NCBI RefSeq assembly: GCF_030816505.1
Contig: NZ_JAUSYB010000001.1
Coordinates: forward strand, 2,604,001 to 2,668,000
Source of the DNA: Microbacterium sp. W4I20
GTDB taxonomy: Bacteria > Actinomycetota > Actinomycetes > Actinomycetales > Microbacteriaceae
Direction: 5' to 3'
Length of the DNA: 64,000 nucleotides
Part shown: positions 21,652-30,018 of the stretch, piece after piece
Numbering within the stretch: the first letter of the stretch is position 1
Layout: each line of letters starts with the position of its first letter
Made by a program: the position numbers and the translations under genes
The notes under the pieces: model-generated
Told to the model about the DNA's origin: nothing
Database searches by the model: none
The model's input: the letters and a program-made list of their open reading frames with translations, nothing else

Positions 21652-22050
21652 ATGGTCAGCATCGGCACGTATCAGCGGGTGGATGTGACGGATGCCGCGG
21701 CATCCCTCGTCCGGGAGCTCACCGAGCAGCACGGTCCGCTGATGTTCCATCAGTCCGGCGGATGCTGCGACGGCTCGTCGCCCATGTGCTACCCCGTCGG
21801 GATGTTCATCACGGGTCCGGGCGACGTGCTCCTCGGCGGGCTCGACGTGGGCCTCGCGGATCCGGTCGAGGTCTTCATGTCGGAGTCGCAGTTCGAGTAC
21901 TGGAAGTACACGCACCTGACGATCGACGTCGTCCCCGGGCGCGGCGCCGGCTTCAGCGTCGAGGGTCCGACCGGCATGCGGTTCCTCATCCGATCGCGGA
22001 TGCTGAACGCCGCGGAACTCGAGTACTTCGGGCTCAGCCGCGCGGAGTAA
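21652..22050 (+). CDS. DUF779 protein
   Basis: A 132-residue protein of the DUF779 family, which is almost always beside aldehyde dehydrogenase genes of this type. The conserved stretch HQSGGCCDGSSPMCYP contains three cysteines and suggests a metal or redox site; WKYTHLTIDVVPGRG and FSVEGPTGMRFLI follow. Function is not established, though a role in maturation or protection of the dehydrogenase has been suggested by context. The ATG at 21652 was chosen over the GTG at 21628 because GAGAAGGGA lies at the right distance. Confidence 0.88.
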   Translation: MVSIGTYQRVDVTDAAASLVRELTEQHGPLMFHQSGGCCDGSSPMCYPVGMFITGPGDVLLGGLDVGLADPVEVFMSESQFEYWKYTHLTIDVVPGRGAGFSVEGPTGMRFLIRSRMLNAAELEYFGLSRAE

Positions 22051-22112
22051 CTCAGGGCGGCGAGCGATCGGTCTCCAGTCATTGCCGGGTCTTCCGGTCA
22101 TTACACCGATCA

Positions 22113-22136
22113 TGTTAGGTTGAAGTGAATCTAACA
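22113..22136. promoter_or_regulatory. Inverted repeat before the AAA ATPase gene
   Basis: TGTTAG (22113-22118) and CTAACA (22131-22136) frame a 24-bp imperfect palindrome, TGTTAGnTTnA...TnAAnCTAACA, ending just before the AGGAG ribosome site of the ATPase gene. It sits where an operator would block transcription or translation initiation. No regulator gene for it is recognised in the vicinity. Confidence 0.55.
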
Positions 22137-22147
22137 GGAGTGCCGTA

Positions 22148-23350
22148 ATGAGTGACTTGCCGAGAAAGAACCCCTACCGACCCGGGGCGGCCACCGCTCC
22201 ATTGCACCTGGCAGGACGCCAACCGCAGATTGCGCGATTCAAGAAGATTCTCGATGGGGCGCCCGAGATTCCCGCCAATCTCCGCCTCACGGGACTGCGG
22301 GGAGTCGGGAAATCCGTGCTGCTCAAAGAACTGGAGCAAGAGGCCCGGTCGAAGGGGTGGGCGGTCGTCCGCAAGCAGCTCGAACCGCGGCACAACACCG
22401 AGACCGAGCTGACCGATCTTCTTGTCGCCCTCGCCGCCGCAGCCAAGCGACGGCTCTCCCTCGCGAGCGCGATTCGAGCGGCGGTTTCAGATGTGTGGGT
22501 GGCCAGCCGCGGGCTTCTGAACGTCACGGTCGAGGACGTCACCTTCAGCCTCGCCGGTTCCAGCGAACGCGAGACGGAACTGGCCGAGGCGCTCTTCGAC
22601 ACCGTGCAGGCCGCCGTCGAGACAGGGCGCGAGGGCTTCGCGATCCTTCTCGACGAGGCGCAGGTGATTCGCGACGACAAAGACCGCGAAGGCGAGCATC
22701 CGCTCTCCATGCTCGTCGCAGCCGTAAACGCCCTCCAGGAGTCCGGTCTGCCGATCGCCCTGGTCATGTGTGGACTGCCAACGCTCCGCGCGAACCTTCA
22801 GCGAGCGCGCACCTACTCCGAGCGGATGTTCAAGGGGGAGAACATCGGAGAACTCGAAGGCAACCCGGGTGCAGCTCGAGATGCTTTCGTCGTGCCGTTG
22901 GATGGCACCGGCATCACTGCTGCAGACGACCTCGTCGCTCGCGTGCTCGAAGAGGTTGAGGGGTATCCGTTCTTCATCCAACTGTGGGGAGCCGAGCTCT
23001 GGGAGGCCGCGTTGGATGCCAAGGTCGATTCACTCACGGTCGAGATGCTCGATCTCATCGAGGAGCAGATCTACGAGCGCCTCGACGAAGAGTTCTACGC
23101 AGGACGCATCGAGACGTTGACCCCGAGTGAGCAGGACGTCCTGATGCTGAGTGCGGCTTGTCCCTATCCGCCGCTCAAGACAGCGGACATCCGCGCACTG
23201 AGTGCGAAGAGCGACGGAAACATCAATGTCTTGATGGGTCGGCTGACCGATCAAGGCGTGTTGTACCGCATCCAGAAGGGGCAGTACGCCTACACGGCTC
23301 CGAAGTTCGCCGAGTACCTGAAGCGGCGCAAGGCGGCTCTCGAGCGCTAG
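22148..23350 (+). CDS. AAA/STAND-like ATPase, unknown role
   Basis: A 400-residue ATPase related to the AAA_16/Orc1-Cdc6-like group. Walker A is GLRGVGKS (residues 49-56), Walker B is ILLDEAQV (about 167-174), and sensor-type residues lie in LVMCGLPTLRANL. The C-terminal third is helical with a winged-helix-like tail (SEQDVLMLSAACPYPPLKTADI and NVLMGRLTDQGVLY), which may bind DNA or a partner. Codon use is slightly less GC-rich than its neighbours. It stands alone between DUF779 and a TetR gene, with its own palindrome upstream. Such orphan ATPases occur in defence and mobile contexts, but nothing here proves that. Confidence 0.75.
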   Translation: MSDLPRKNPYRPGAATAPLHLAGRQPQIARFKKILDGAPEIPANLRLTGLRGVGKSVLLKELEQEARSKGWAVVRKQLEPRHNTETELTDLLVALAAAAKRRLSLASAIRAAVSDVWVASRGLLNVTVEDVTFSLAGSSERETELAEALFDTVQAAVETGREGFAILLDEAQVIRDDKDREGEHPLSMLVAAVNALQESGLPIALVMCGLPTLRANLQRARTYSERMFKGENIGELEGNPGAARDAFVVPLDGTGITAADDLVARVLEEVEGYPFFIQLWGAELWEAALDAKVDSLTVEMLDLIEEQIYERLDEEFYAGRIETLTPSEQDVLMLSAACPYPPLKTADIRALSAKSDGNINVLMGRLTDQGVLYRIQKGQYAYTAPKFAEYLKRRKAALER

Positions 23351-23992
23351 TCAGCCGCGCGGAGTGAGCTCGGCCGCGACCGCGGCGCGCAGCCACGCGT
23401 CGTAGCGCTCGGGGGTCCAGCCGGACTGCGCGACCAGCTGCTGGTAGCTCTCAGGCGAGAGCAGGAACGACAGCGCGTCGGCCACGGCATCCGGCTCATC
23501 GATCGGCGGGGTCAGGCCGCGGCGGACGAGCTCCGAGACGAGCAGGCGGTAGTCGGCGCGGCGGCGTTCCAGGATGCCGCGGAGCGCCTCGTCGACGACG
23601 GGGTCGGAGAGTGCGGCGCCGAGCAGCACCGTCCAGAGCGCGTGGCCGCGGGCGTTCGCGGTCGTGATCTGCGTGAGCACGGCATTCAGGAAGACCTCGT
23701 CCGGCAGATCGATGATCCCGGCCGCGACCTCGGTGTCGGTGAGGGTCTCCGCAGCCTCGGATCCGGAGAATGTCACCTCGAACGCCGCGATGAGGAGCGC
23801 CGCCTTCGAGGCCGTCGTCTTCACGGTCTCTGCGGACACGCCTGCTTCACGTCCGATGGCAGCGATCGTCGTGGCCTGATAGCCCTGGCCGGCGAACAAC
23901 CGGGCGGAAGACGCGATGATCCGGCCCCGCGTCTCCTGGGCCTGGCGTGCCCTCAGCTCGGATCGGTAGGTGCGAGGAGCATCCGAAGTCAT
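23351..23992 (-). CDS. TetR-family regulator
   Basis: A 213-residue TetR-type repressor. The N-terminal domain has RIIASSARLFAGQGYQATTIAAIGREAGVSAETV, a clear TetR helix-turn-helix at residues 23-60, then the helix KAALLIAAFEVTF; the rest is the ligand domain. It is divergent from a glycosyltransferase gene 63 bp away, with symmetric sequences between them, and so probably represses that gene and itself, responding to a toxic or signalling compound that the transferase modifies. Its stop directly abuts the AAA ATPase stop. Confidence 0.9.
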   Translation of the reverse strand: MTSDAPRTYRSELRARQAQETRGRIIASSARLFAGQGYQATTIAAIGREAGVSAETVKTTASKAALLIAAFEVTFSGSEAAETLTDTEVAAGIIDLPDEVFLNAVLTQITTANARGHALWTVLLGAALSDPVVDEALRGILERRRADYRLLVSELVRRGLTPPIDEPDAVADALSFLLSPESYQQLVAQSGWTPERYDAWLRAAVAAELTPRG

Positions 23993-23995
23993 TGA

Positions 23996-24048
23996 CTTTC
24001 CTTAGGGGGTGGTGAATACTACGACGGTACATTCAATCTTACGGAAAG
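23996..24048. promoter_or_regulatory. Divergent promoter region with CTTTCC(T/G)TA arms
   Basis: CTTTCCTTAGG (23996-24006) and CTTACGGAAAG (24038-24048) are inverted arms with two mismatches in the 63 bp between the TetR gene and the glycosyltransferase gene, the expected place for a TetR operator. The right arm overlaps the GGAAAG ribosome site of the glycosyltransferase. Confidence 0.45.
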
Positions 24049-24055
24049 AACAACC

Positions 24056-25351
24056 ATGTCCGAGTACCTCATCACCTGCACACCCGCGCACGGTCACGTC
24101 ATGCCCCTCCTGCAGATCGCGGGCCATCTGCTCGAAGCCGGGCACGGGGTGAGCTTCCTCACCAGCGAGCGCTATGCCGAGCGGGTGATCGCGGTCGGCG
24201 CACGCTTCGTCGCGCTGCCCGCCGATGCCGACGTCGACCTCGACGATGCCGACGGCGCGTTCCCCGAGCGCGTCGGCCTGAAAGGACCGGCAGCGCTGCG
24301 TTTCGACATGAGCAACCTCTTCATCCGCCCTGGCGCCGCGCAACTCGAGGCGGTGCGCCGCGAGCTGGCCGGCCGCCGCATCGACGCCGTGCTCACCGAA
24401 CCGCTGTTCGTCGGGGGCGCGCTGCTGCAGCTGCTGCCGGAGCGCGAGCGCCCGCCCGTCGTCGCGCTCGGGATCTTCCCGCTCGGCGTCCGCAGCAAGG
24501 ATGCCGCGCCCTTCGGTCTCGGTGTGCCGCCGATGCGGGGACCGATCGGCCGGCTGCGCAACGCTGCTCTGCGCCTCGTGGCCGAGCGGATGATCTTCGG
24601 CGGTGTGCAGCGCGAAGCCGACGCGATGGCCGAACGCGCGATCGGCACCGGGCTCGGCGGCTTCGTGCTCGACTGGGCGGGCCGCGCCGACGCCTACGTG
24701 CAGTTCTCGGTGCCGGAGTTCGAGTATCCGCGATCCGATCTCCCCGCGACCGTGCACTTCGCGGGGCCGCTTCCCGCTCCGCGGTCGAACGCCCAGGTCC
24801 CCGAGTGGTGGGGCGACCTCGACGGAACCCGGCCCGTGGTGCACGTCACCCAGGGCACCATCGCGAACTCCGACTTCGGGCAGCTCGTGCAGCCGACCAT
24901 TCACGGGCTCGCGGAGTCCGACGCCCTGGTCGTCGTCTCCACCGGCGGCCGTCCTGTCGAGGCGCTGTCCGGCGACCTGCCCGCCAACGTGCGCGTCGCC
25001 GAGTACCTGCCGTACGACCTGCTGCTGCCCCGGACCGACGTGCTCGTCACCAACGGAGGATTCGGGGGAGTGCAACAGGCGCTCACGCACGGGGTGCCGC
25101 TGGTGGTGGCCGGGCAGACCGAGGACAAGGTCGAGGTCGCCGCGCGCATCGGCTGGTCGGGGGCCGGCGTCAATCTGCGCTCGAACACACCGAGCTCGTT
25201 GCGCGTGCGCCAGGCCGTCGACCTCGTGCTCAGCGACCGGACCTATCGTGCCAACGCCCAGCGGATCGGTTCGGCGATGCGGTCGTCGGATGCCTGGAGT
25301 TCGCTCGACGCGGTACTCGAATCGCTCGCGGCGCGGTGGGTGCGCGCCTGA
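24056..25351 (+). CDS. GT1-family (MGT-like) glycosyltransferase
   Basis: A 431-residue GT-B enzyme of family GT1. It starts YLITCTPAHGHVMPLLQIAGHL, the usual acceptor-domain start with the catalytic His in AHGH, and the C-terminal nucleotide-sugar domain has VHVTQGTIANSDF, VVVSTGGRPV, AEYLPYDLLLPRTDVLVTNGGFGGVQQAL and GQTEDKVEVAARI. Related enzymes glucosylate macrolides, flavonoids or other small lipophilic compounds. Pairing with a divergent TetR regulator suggests inducible detoxification of such a compound; the acceptor is unknown. Confidence 0.9.
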   Translation: MSEYLITCTPAHGHVMPLLQIAGHLLEAGHGVSFLTSERYAERVIAVGARFVALPADADVDLDDADGAFPERVGLKGPAALRFDMSNLFIRPGAAQLEAVRRELAGRRIDAVLTEPLFVGGALLQLLPERERPPVVALGIFPLGVRSKDAAPFGLGVPPMRGPIGRLRNAALRLVAERMIFGGVQREADAMAERAIGTGLGGFVLDWAGRADAYVQFSVPEFEYPRSDLPATVHFAGPLPAPRSNAQVPEWWGDLDGTRPVVHVTQGTIANSDFGQLVQPTIHGLAESDALVVVSTGGRPVEALSGDLPANVRVAEYLPYDLLLPRTDVLVTNGGFGGVQQALTHGVPLVVAGQTEDKVEVAARIGWSGAGVNLRSNTPSSLRVRQAVDLVLSDRTYRANAQRIGSAMRSSDAWSSLDAVLESLAARWVRA

Positions 25352-25591
25352 TCGCCGAGCGCCTCTCCGCGCAAGCGCATTCCGGCGCATGTACGCAACC
25401 GGTTGCAACGTCCTCCGGTATACCATTCACGTATGCGCCGAGCAGCGTCAGTCCCCAGCTGACCGCAGGCGCGGACGGCACTGCCGTCCTGCGGAGGGAG
25501 AGTCGATCTTCTTTCGATCCCGAGGGGGGATGGGGTGGGAAGTTCGGTCCCCAGCCGACACCCACCCCCACACTCTCTCCGCCTCTGACTC

Positions 25592-26719
25592 TCAGTTCAG
25601 CCGGCTCCAGAACCAGAAGATGACGAAGCCGATCACGACCACGATCGGCAGCCAGGTGCCACTCCGCTTGAGGCGTCGCCCCTGCGGCGCGACGCCCGGA
25701 GGAGGAGTGAGCAGACCGACGGGCGGAGCGAACGGCAACTGCGCGTTCATCGATCCAGGCAGAGCGGATGCTGCCGCCACGGCATCCGCGTTCTCTGCGA
25801 GCAGCCGCTCGTCGCGCCACCGCGCCCACTGATCGAACTTCGTCAGCAGCGCGCCCACCGCACCGAACAGCCACGCCCAGGTGGCGGGGTCGAGCGTCGA
25901 CACCTTGCGCTGCGTGTACAGGAACAGCCAGTCGTCGACGATCTCGACGTCGAGCTGAGCCGCGTTGTCGATGAACCGGGCCATGATGTCGGGCGTGAAC
26001 AGGTACAGCGCGTCGCGCTCATAGCCCTCGGGGCAGTACAGGGTGAAGTGCTGGTCGAAGTCACCCTCGAGTGAGAGTCGCTGCTCCTTCTGGAACGCCG
26101 CCGGGAGGTTCGATCCGAAACCGTTGTTGCCGGTCGCGTCGAGCACGATGTTCGGCAGCGGCACGTCGAGCTTCACTGCGACGTAGCCCCAGCGATAGGT
26201 CGTGGAGTTCTTCCCCGACTGCACCGTGTACTGGTAGTTGCCGAACTCGACGAACCGGGGCCGGGTGCCGCGGACGATGTCGGTGGACTGCCGCGAGCGG
26301 CCGAGGCTGAAGATCATGCCGGGGAGCGGAGGGTCGGCGATCTTCGCCTCGTACGTCATGCCGTTGGCCTGGGCGAAGCGGCTCAGCCGGTAGCGCGTGG
26401 CCTGGGCATTGCGCACCCCGAACCAGATCATCACGACGATCCCGACCAGCACCAGCGCGACGAGCACCAGCGGGATGGCGGCCGACACGGGGGAGCCGGT
26501 GCTCGCAGCGAGGCTGAGGATCACCGTGACGAAGATCGGGAGCATCACGACGCCGGCGAAGCAGACCGCCACGATGCCGATGATGGTGGATGCCGAGGCC
26601 CCCACCGTCTGCCGGGAGCGCACCTCCGCGGCGAAGGCGCGGACGGCGGACGCATCGACCGGATCGGTGAGCGGGCGGGCGTCGAAGGTCATCGAGGGCT
26701 GAGGCTGGGGCGCGGTCAT
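25592..26719 (-). CDS. DUF3137-like membrane protein
   Basis: A 375-residue protein with two membrane segments (about 43-72 and 80-102) and a third at the C-terminus (WLPIVVVIGFVIFWFW). The large central region, with FVEFGNYQYTVQSGKNSTTYRWGYVAVKLD, looks like a beta-rich cytoplasmic or periplasmic domain of DUF3137 type; I am not certain of the family. The ATG overlaps the stop of the upstream soluble-protein gene by 4 bp, so the pair is one operon. Function unknown. A 240-bp non-coding stretch after its stop holds only a polypyrimidine run. Confidence 0.7.
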   Translation of the reverse strand: MTAPQPQPSMTFDARPLTDPVDASAVRAFAAEVRSRQTVGASASTIIGIVAVCFAGVVMLPIFVTVILSLAASTGSPVSAAIPLVLVALVLVGIVVMIWFGVRNAQATRYRLSRFAQANGMTYEAKIADPPLPGMIFSLGRSRQSTDIVRGTRPRFVEFGNYQYTVQSGKNSTTYRWGYVAVKLDVPLPNIVLDATGNNGFGSNLPAAFQKEQRLSLEGDFDQHFTLYCPEGYERDALYLFTPDIMARFIDNAAQLDVEIVDDWLFLYTQRKVSTLDPATWAWLFGAVGALLTKFDQWARWRDERLLAENADAVAAASALPGSMNAQLPFAPPVGLLTPPPGVAPQGRRLKRSGTWLPIVVVIGFVIFWFWSRLN

Positions 26720-27684
26720 GTGTTCACCCTGTCCGCATCCCAGGTCAGCATCGCGCCCTCCGGGATCGGCATCGCCTCGAGGCGTTCATCCGCGCACAGC
26801 GCCTGGACGAGCTCGTCGGAGCCCGCCACGATCGTCGAGTCGAAGTCGATCTCGGAGACCATCACCCAGGCGCGGTCCTCCGGCCAGAGCAGGTTCGGGC
26901 TCTGCGCCTGCGGAGCGAAGCCGTGCTCCTCCGCCGGGAGATCGCGCCACGGCACCTGCAGCACCCAGTCCGGGTCGGCGAACGCTCGGGGCGGTGCCGA
27001 GAACACCACGTAGTCGCGGTCGAGGAGTGAGAGTCTCGGCCCCTCGGAGATCTCGCGCGACAGGATCCCCTCCTGCCAGGTCGGCTTGCGGAACACGTTG
27101 TTGAACGGGTCGTGCGTGCTGCGATCCAGCATCGCCTGGTGGTTCGGATCGTCGGAGAACGTCACGAAGACCCGGGACGGCGAGTGGCCGACGAAGCCGA
27201 GCAGCCCGCCGAAACCCTCCCAGACGGCGGCGAAGCCGGCATCCGGAGTGCTCGTGCCGGCCATGAGATGCGCAGCGATCCGGGAGAGCACGTCCGGGTC
27301 GAGAGCGCCCTCCATCGGCGCGGTGAACTCGCGCCCGTCGGGGGCGATGCGGGTGCGCCAGTCGCCGTCGACGGGCGTGCGGACGATGCGCTGCCACTGC
27401 GCCAGCGGATGCATGGTCGTGCCGAACGCTGCCGCGGTCTCGGCCCAGGTGGCCGGCACATCGACGACCTGCTCGATGAGGCGCGCGCGCTCGGCCTCCG
27501 GCATCCGCTCCCACTCCTCCGACGTCGGCACCGGCCGGTCGGGCAGGGAGCGCGCGCTCGCCGGATGGAACACCCGCGCGTAGGCGGGGAAGCCGTGCGG
27601 AACCACCCCGTGCATGGTCGAGTGCTCCGGCTCGAGGCGGTCGCGCAGCCATGCACCGACGCCGGGGTCTGCGATCCACTCCAT
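26716..27684 (-). CDS. Unknown 322-residue soluble protein
   Basis: I do not recognise a family with confidence. The protein starts MEWIADPGVGAWLRDRL, is rich in Trp and Pro, has no signal peptide or membrane segment, and contains WQRIVRTPVDGDWRTRIAPDG and YVVFSAPPRAFADPDWVLQVPWRDL. It resembles actinobacterial hypothetical proteins of the DUF-only type. It is the first gene of a two-gene operon with the DUF3137-like membrane protein (4-bp overlap), so the two may work together. The ATG at 27684 is chosen because the conserved-looking start lies there. Confidence 0.7.
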   Translation of the reverse strand: MEWIADPGVGAWLRDRLEPEHSTMHGVVPHGFPAYARVFHPASARSLPDRPVPTSEEWERMPEAERARLIEQVVDVPATWAETAAAFGTTMHPLAQWQRIVRTPVDGDWRTRIAPDGREFTAPMEGALDPDVLSRIAAHLMAGTSTPDAGFAAVWEGFGGLLGFVGHSPSRVFVTFSDDPNHQAMLDRSTHDPFNNVFRKPTWQEGILSREISEGPRLSLLDRDYVVFSAPPRAFADPDWVLQVPWRDLPAEEHGFAPQAQSPNLLWPEDRAWVMVSEIDFDSTIVAGSDELVQALCADERLEAMPIPEGAMLTWDADRVNT

Positions 27685-27834
27685 GCGACCACGGTACCCG
27701 CCGGGGCGACCGCCGTAGCTCTCGGCGCGACCGCGGCATCCGGGGCAGCTGAAATCGCGCGTGACGCGACCGCGTACCGGCATTACGGTAAGAGGCGGAC
27801 CGCAGCCGGTCCACGGTTTCAGAGGAGCACCGGC

Positions 27835-28848
27835 ATGGTGAATGACGCCCAGATCGCCCCCGCGGAGCGGGTCTTCCGCCGGCATCCGCTTCGTTCCGCC
27901 GTGGGAGCGATCGTGCTCTCCGCGGTCCTGTCGGCGGCGGCGCTGTTCATCCTCCCGCAGTTCCTCCCGCGCCTGATGCCGACGTCGACGCGCGGCATGA
28001 TCGTGCTCGTCGTGGCTGTCGCGCTGACGATCGCGGTGTTCGCCGGGTTCTTCTGGTTCCGTGACATCCGCGTCATCGTCCGCCCGGACACCGTCGAGAT
28101 CGGGCGCGCCGGAAGCCGCGAGACCTTTCCGCGGGCGACGACCGCGTTCCGATCGAAGGTCACCGAGCATCGCACCAACGGCCTGCCCAGCGGGACCACC
28201 CGGGCGCTCGTCGTCTACAGCGGCGACCGCGAGATCACCGTCGAACTGCCCGGGTACACCCGCACCATGTTCAGCGAACTCGTCGCGGAGCTCAACCCGA
28301 TCGCTCAGCCTCCGGCGGCCGATCCGGTCGAGGCGGCCCGGGCGCGTGCGCACCTGCCGTCGTCGTTCCAGGTCGATGCGACGGCGGAACGACGACTGGC
28401 CGCCCGGCTCACCGGCGCGGCAGTCGCGTTCGTCGTCGTGACCCTCGGTGCTGCGGCGCTGGCCGCGATCCCCGGATTCCTCGACAGTGAGCTCTCGGCC
28501 CTGATCCTGGTCGCACCGATGGCCGCGCTCGGCGCCATCGGCTTCACCATCGGCGCGGTGCAACGGCGACGGGTTGTTCGCTCGATCCCGGCGCACGTGA
28601 CCGTGAGCGCGCACAGCATCCGCATCGACGATGCGGATCACCCGTACGCCCAGCTCACCCGCATCTGGATGACGCCGCCGGCCTATCCCGTCAAGCGCAT
28701 CCGCTTCGAGCGCGCCGGAGGCAAGAGGACCACGCATCTGCTGGAGTCGCCGCGCGTCGCGATCACCCCGGAGTACGGCGACCTGCTGCTCGCGGTGCGC
28801 GCTCAGACCTCGCACCTGCCCGGCCTGCTCTCGCTCGACCTCGAGTGA
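27835..28848 (+). CDS. Unknown membrane protein with PH-like layout
   Basis: A 337-residue protein with four membrane segments in two pairs (about 23-43 and 55-75, then 210-230 and 240-262). After each pair comes a beta-rich soluble part: FWFRDIRVIVRPDTVEIG with LVVYSGDREITVELPGY, and VTVSAHSIRIDDADHPYAQLTRIW. That repeated hairpin-plus-beta pattern is like the bacterial PH-domain (YdbS/YdbT-type) membrane proteins, but similarity is weak, so no function is claimed. The ATG follows an AGAGGAG site. Separate transcript from its neighbours. Confidence 0.65.
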   Translation: MVNDAQIAPAERVFRRHPLRSAVGAIVLSAVLSAAALFILPQFLPRLMPTSTRGMIVLVVAVALTIAVFAGFFWFRDIRVIVRPDTVEIGRAGSRETFPRATTAFRSKVTEHRTNGLPSGTTRALVVYSGDREITVELPGYTRTMFSELVAELNPIAQPPAADPVEAARARAHLPSSFQVDATAERRLAARLTGAAVAFVVVTLGAAALAAIPGFLDSELSALILVAPMAALGAIGFTIGAVQRRRVVRSIPAHVTVSAHSIRIDDADHPYAQLTRIWMTPPAYPVKRIRFERAGGKRTTHLLESPRVAITPEYGDLLLAVRAQTSHLPGLLSLDLE

Positions 28849-28911
28849 GGGAGGGGGCTCCGCCGGTCCGGTGAATCGGGCGCGTCCGAGGGCATCCCCC
28901 ATAATCGAGGG

Positions 28912-29271
28912 GTGACTGCCACTGCGACGCTTCCTTCCCTCGACGGCCGCCGATTCCGGATGGTGTCGTCGACGACCTCCGCGGTCGACCCCGGATCCCC
29001 CAGCGTGTTCGAGTACTTCGAGCGCGACGGCGCGATCTGGGGCGGGTACGAGGGCGACACCGTGACCTTCGGAAAGTTCGTGGGTACCCGCACCGGCGAC
29101 ACGATCTGGGTGTCGTTCGTGCACGTGCTGGTTGCAGACGGGTCGGTCGTGACAGGCGACGGCGAGAGCGAACTCGAGCTCACGGATGACGGCCGCATCC
29201 GCCTCGTCGAGCACTACGAGATGCACGGCCTGCCCCAGCTCAGCGTGTGCGAGGAGATCGCCGGCGTCTGA
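28912..29271 (+). CDS. Small beta-barrel-like protein, unknown function
   Basis: A 119-residue protein starting at GTG 28912. It begins LDGRRFRMVSSTTSAV and continues FEYFERDGAIWGGYEGDTVTFGKFVGTR, ending DGRIRLVEHYEMHG, a pattern shared with small proteins often mis-annotated as N-acetylglutamate synthase in databases and probably forming a lipocalin-like barrel. No signal peptide. It converges on the Lrp/AsnC gene. Confidence 0.7.
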   Translation: MTATATLPSLDGRRFRMVSSTTSAVDPGSPSVFEYFERDGAIWGGYEGDTVTFGKFVGTRTGDTIWVSFVHVLVADGSVVTGDGESELELTDDGRIRLVEHYEMHGLPQLSVCEEIAGV

Positions 29272-29280
29272 CGCGACGCG

Positions 29281-29868
29281 TCAGCGGGGCGGGAGCGTGT
29301 CGCGGCCGGGGGAGGCCGGCGTCCAGCGGGTCATTCCGAGCGGCACTTCGAGGCTGCGCTCCGGCAGGTCGCCCGGCAGCAGGTATGGGCGGCGGATGAC
29401 CTCGTCGAGCACCACGACGCTGACGACGGTGCGTACCTCGGGCAATTGAGCGATGACTCCGGTCGAGAACTCGTGCACTCCGCTGACGTCGACCGCGCGG
29501 ATCAGCAGCATCGCATCGTGCTCACCGGTGGTGATCGCGCACCATTCGACGTCGGGCATCTCGAGCACGCGCTCGCGGAAAGAGGCCCACGCCTGCGGCA
29601 GCACGGTCACGAAGACCAGGGCTCCGATGGAGAGTCCGGCCTTGGCCTGATCGACCCTCGCGCTGAACCCGGTGATGACGCCGTCGTGCACGAGCGACTC
29701 GACGCGGGTGTACGCATTCGCCCTCGAAATGCCCACCTTGTCGGCCAGCGCGGCGATCGAGACGCGACCGTTATCACGCAGCACATCGAGGATTCTGTAC
29801 GCCGTCTCGTCCAGAGGAGCAGCACTTCGTCCAGTATGCCGCGACTGTTCCGCATCCTTGCTGGACAT
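29281..29868 (-). CDS. Lrp/AsnC-family regulator
   Basis: A 195-residue regulator, slightly longer than typical (about 150-160). Helix-turn-helix: LDETAYRILDVLRDNGRVSIAALADKVGISRANAYTRVE, then a RAM ligand domain with VFVTVLPQAW and a C-terminal extension of about 30 residues. The ATG at 29868 is preceded by GAGGAG five bases away; a GTG at 29880 is also possible. It is divergent from a five-gene peptide-type importer and probably controls it; three TGGACA copies lie between the two genes. Confidence 0.88.
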   Translation of the reverse strand: MSSKDAEQSRHTGRSAAPLDETAYRILDVLRDNGRVSIAALADKVGISRANAYTRVESLVHDGVITGFSARVDQAKAGLSIGALVFVTVLPQAWASFRERVLEMPDVEWCAITTGEHDAMLLIRAVDVSGVHEFSTGVIAQLPEVRTVVSVVVLDEVIRRPYLLPGDLPERSLEVPLGMTRWTPASPGRDTLPPR

Positions 29869-29930
29869 ATTGCTCCTCACATCGCACCTTCTGGACAGAG
29901 CGTGTCAGTGGGACGCACACTCGCTGGACA
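29862..29930. promoter_or_regulatory. Three phased TGGACA sites between Lrp and the importer operon
   Basis: CTGGACA occurs at 29861, 29891 and 29924 (TGGACA at 29862, 29892 and 29925), spaced 30 and 33 bp, i.e. about three helical turns each. Lrp-family proteins bind such phased arrays. The first copy overlaps the start of the regulator gene itself. Confidence 0.5.
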
Positions 29931-30018
29931 CATCGTCGCATATGATGCGAATCTGATCCCCGGTCGTCCACATCGGTGGCGACTCACCCGAATGTACTCC
30001 TCGCCCTTGGAGGCCCTC

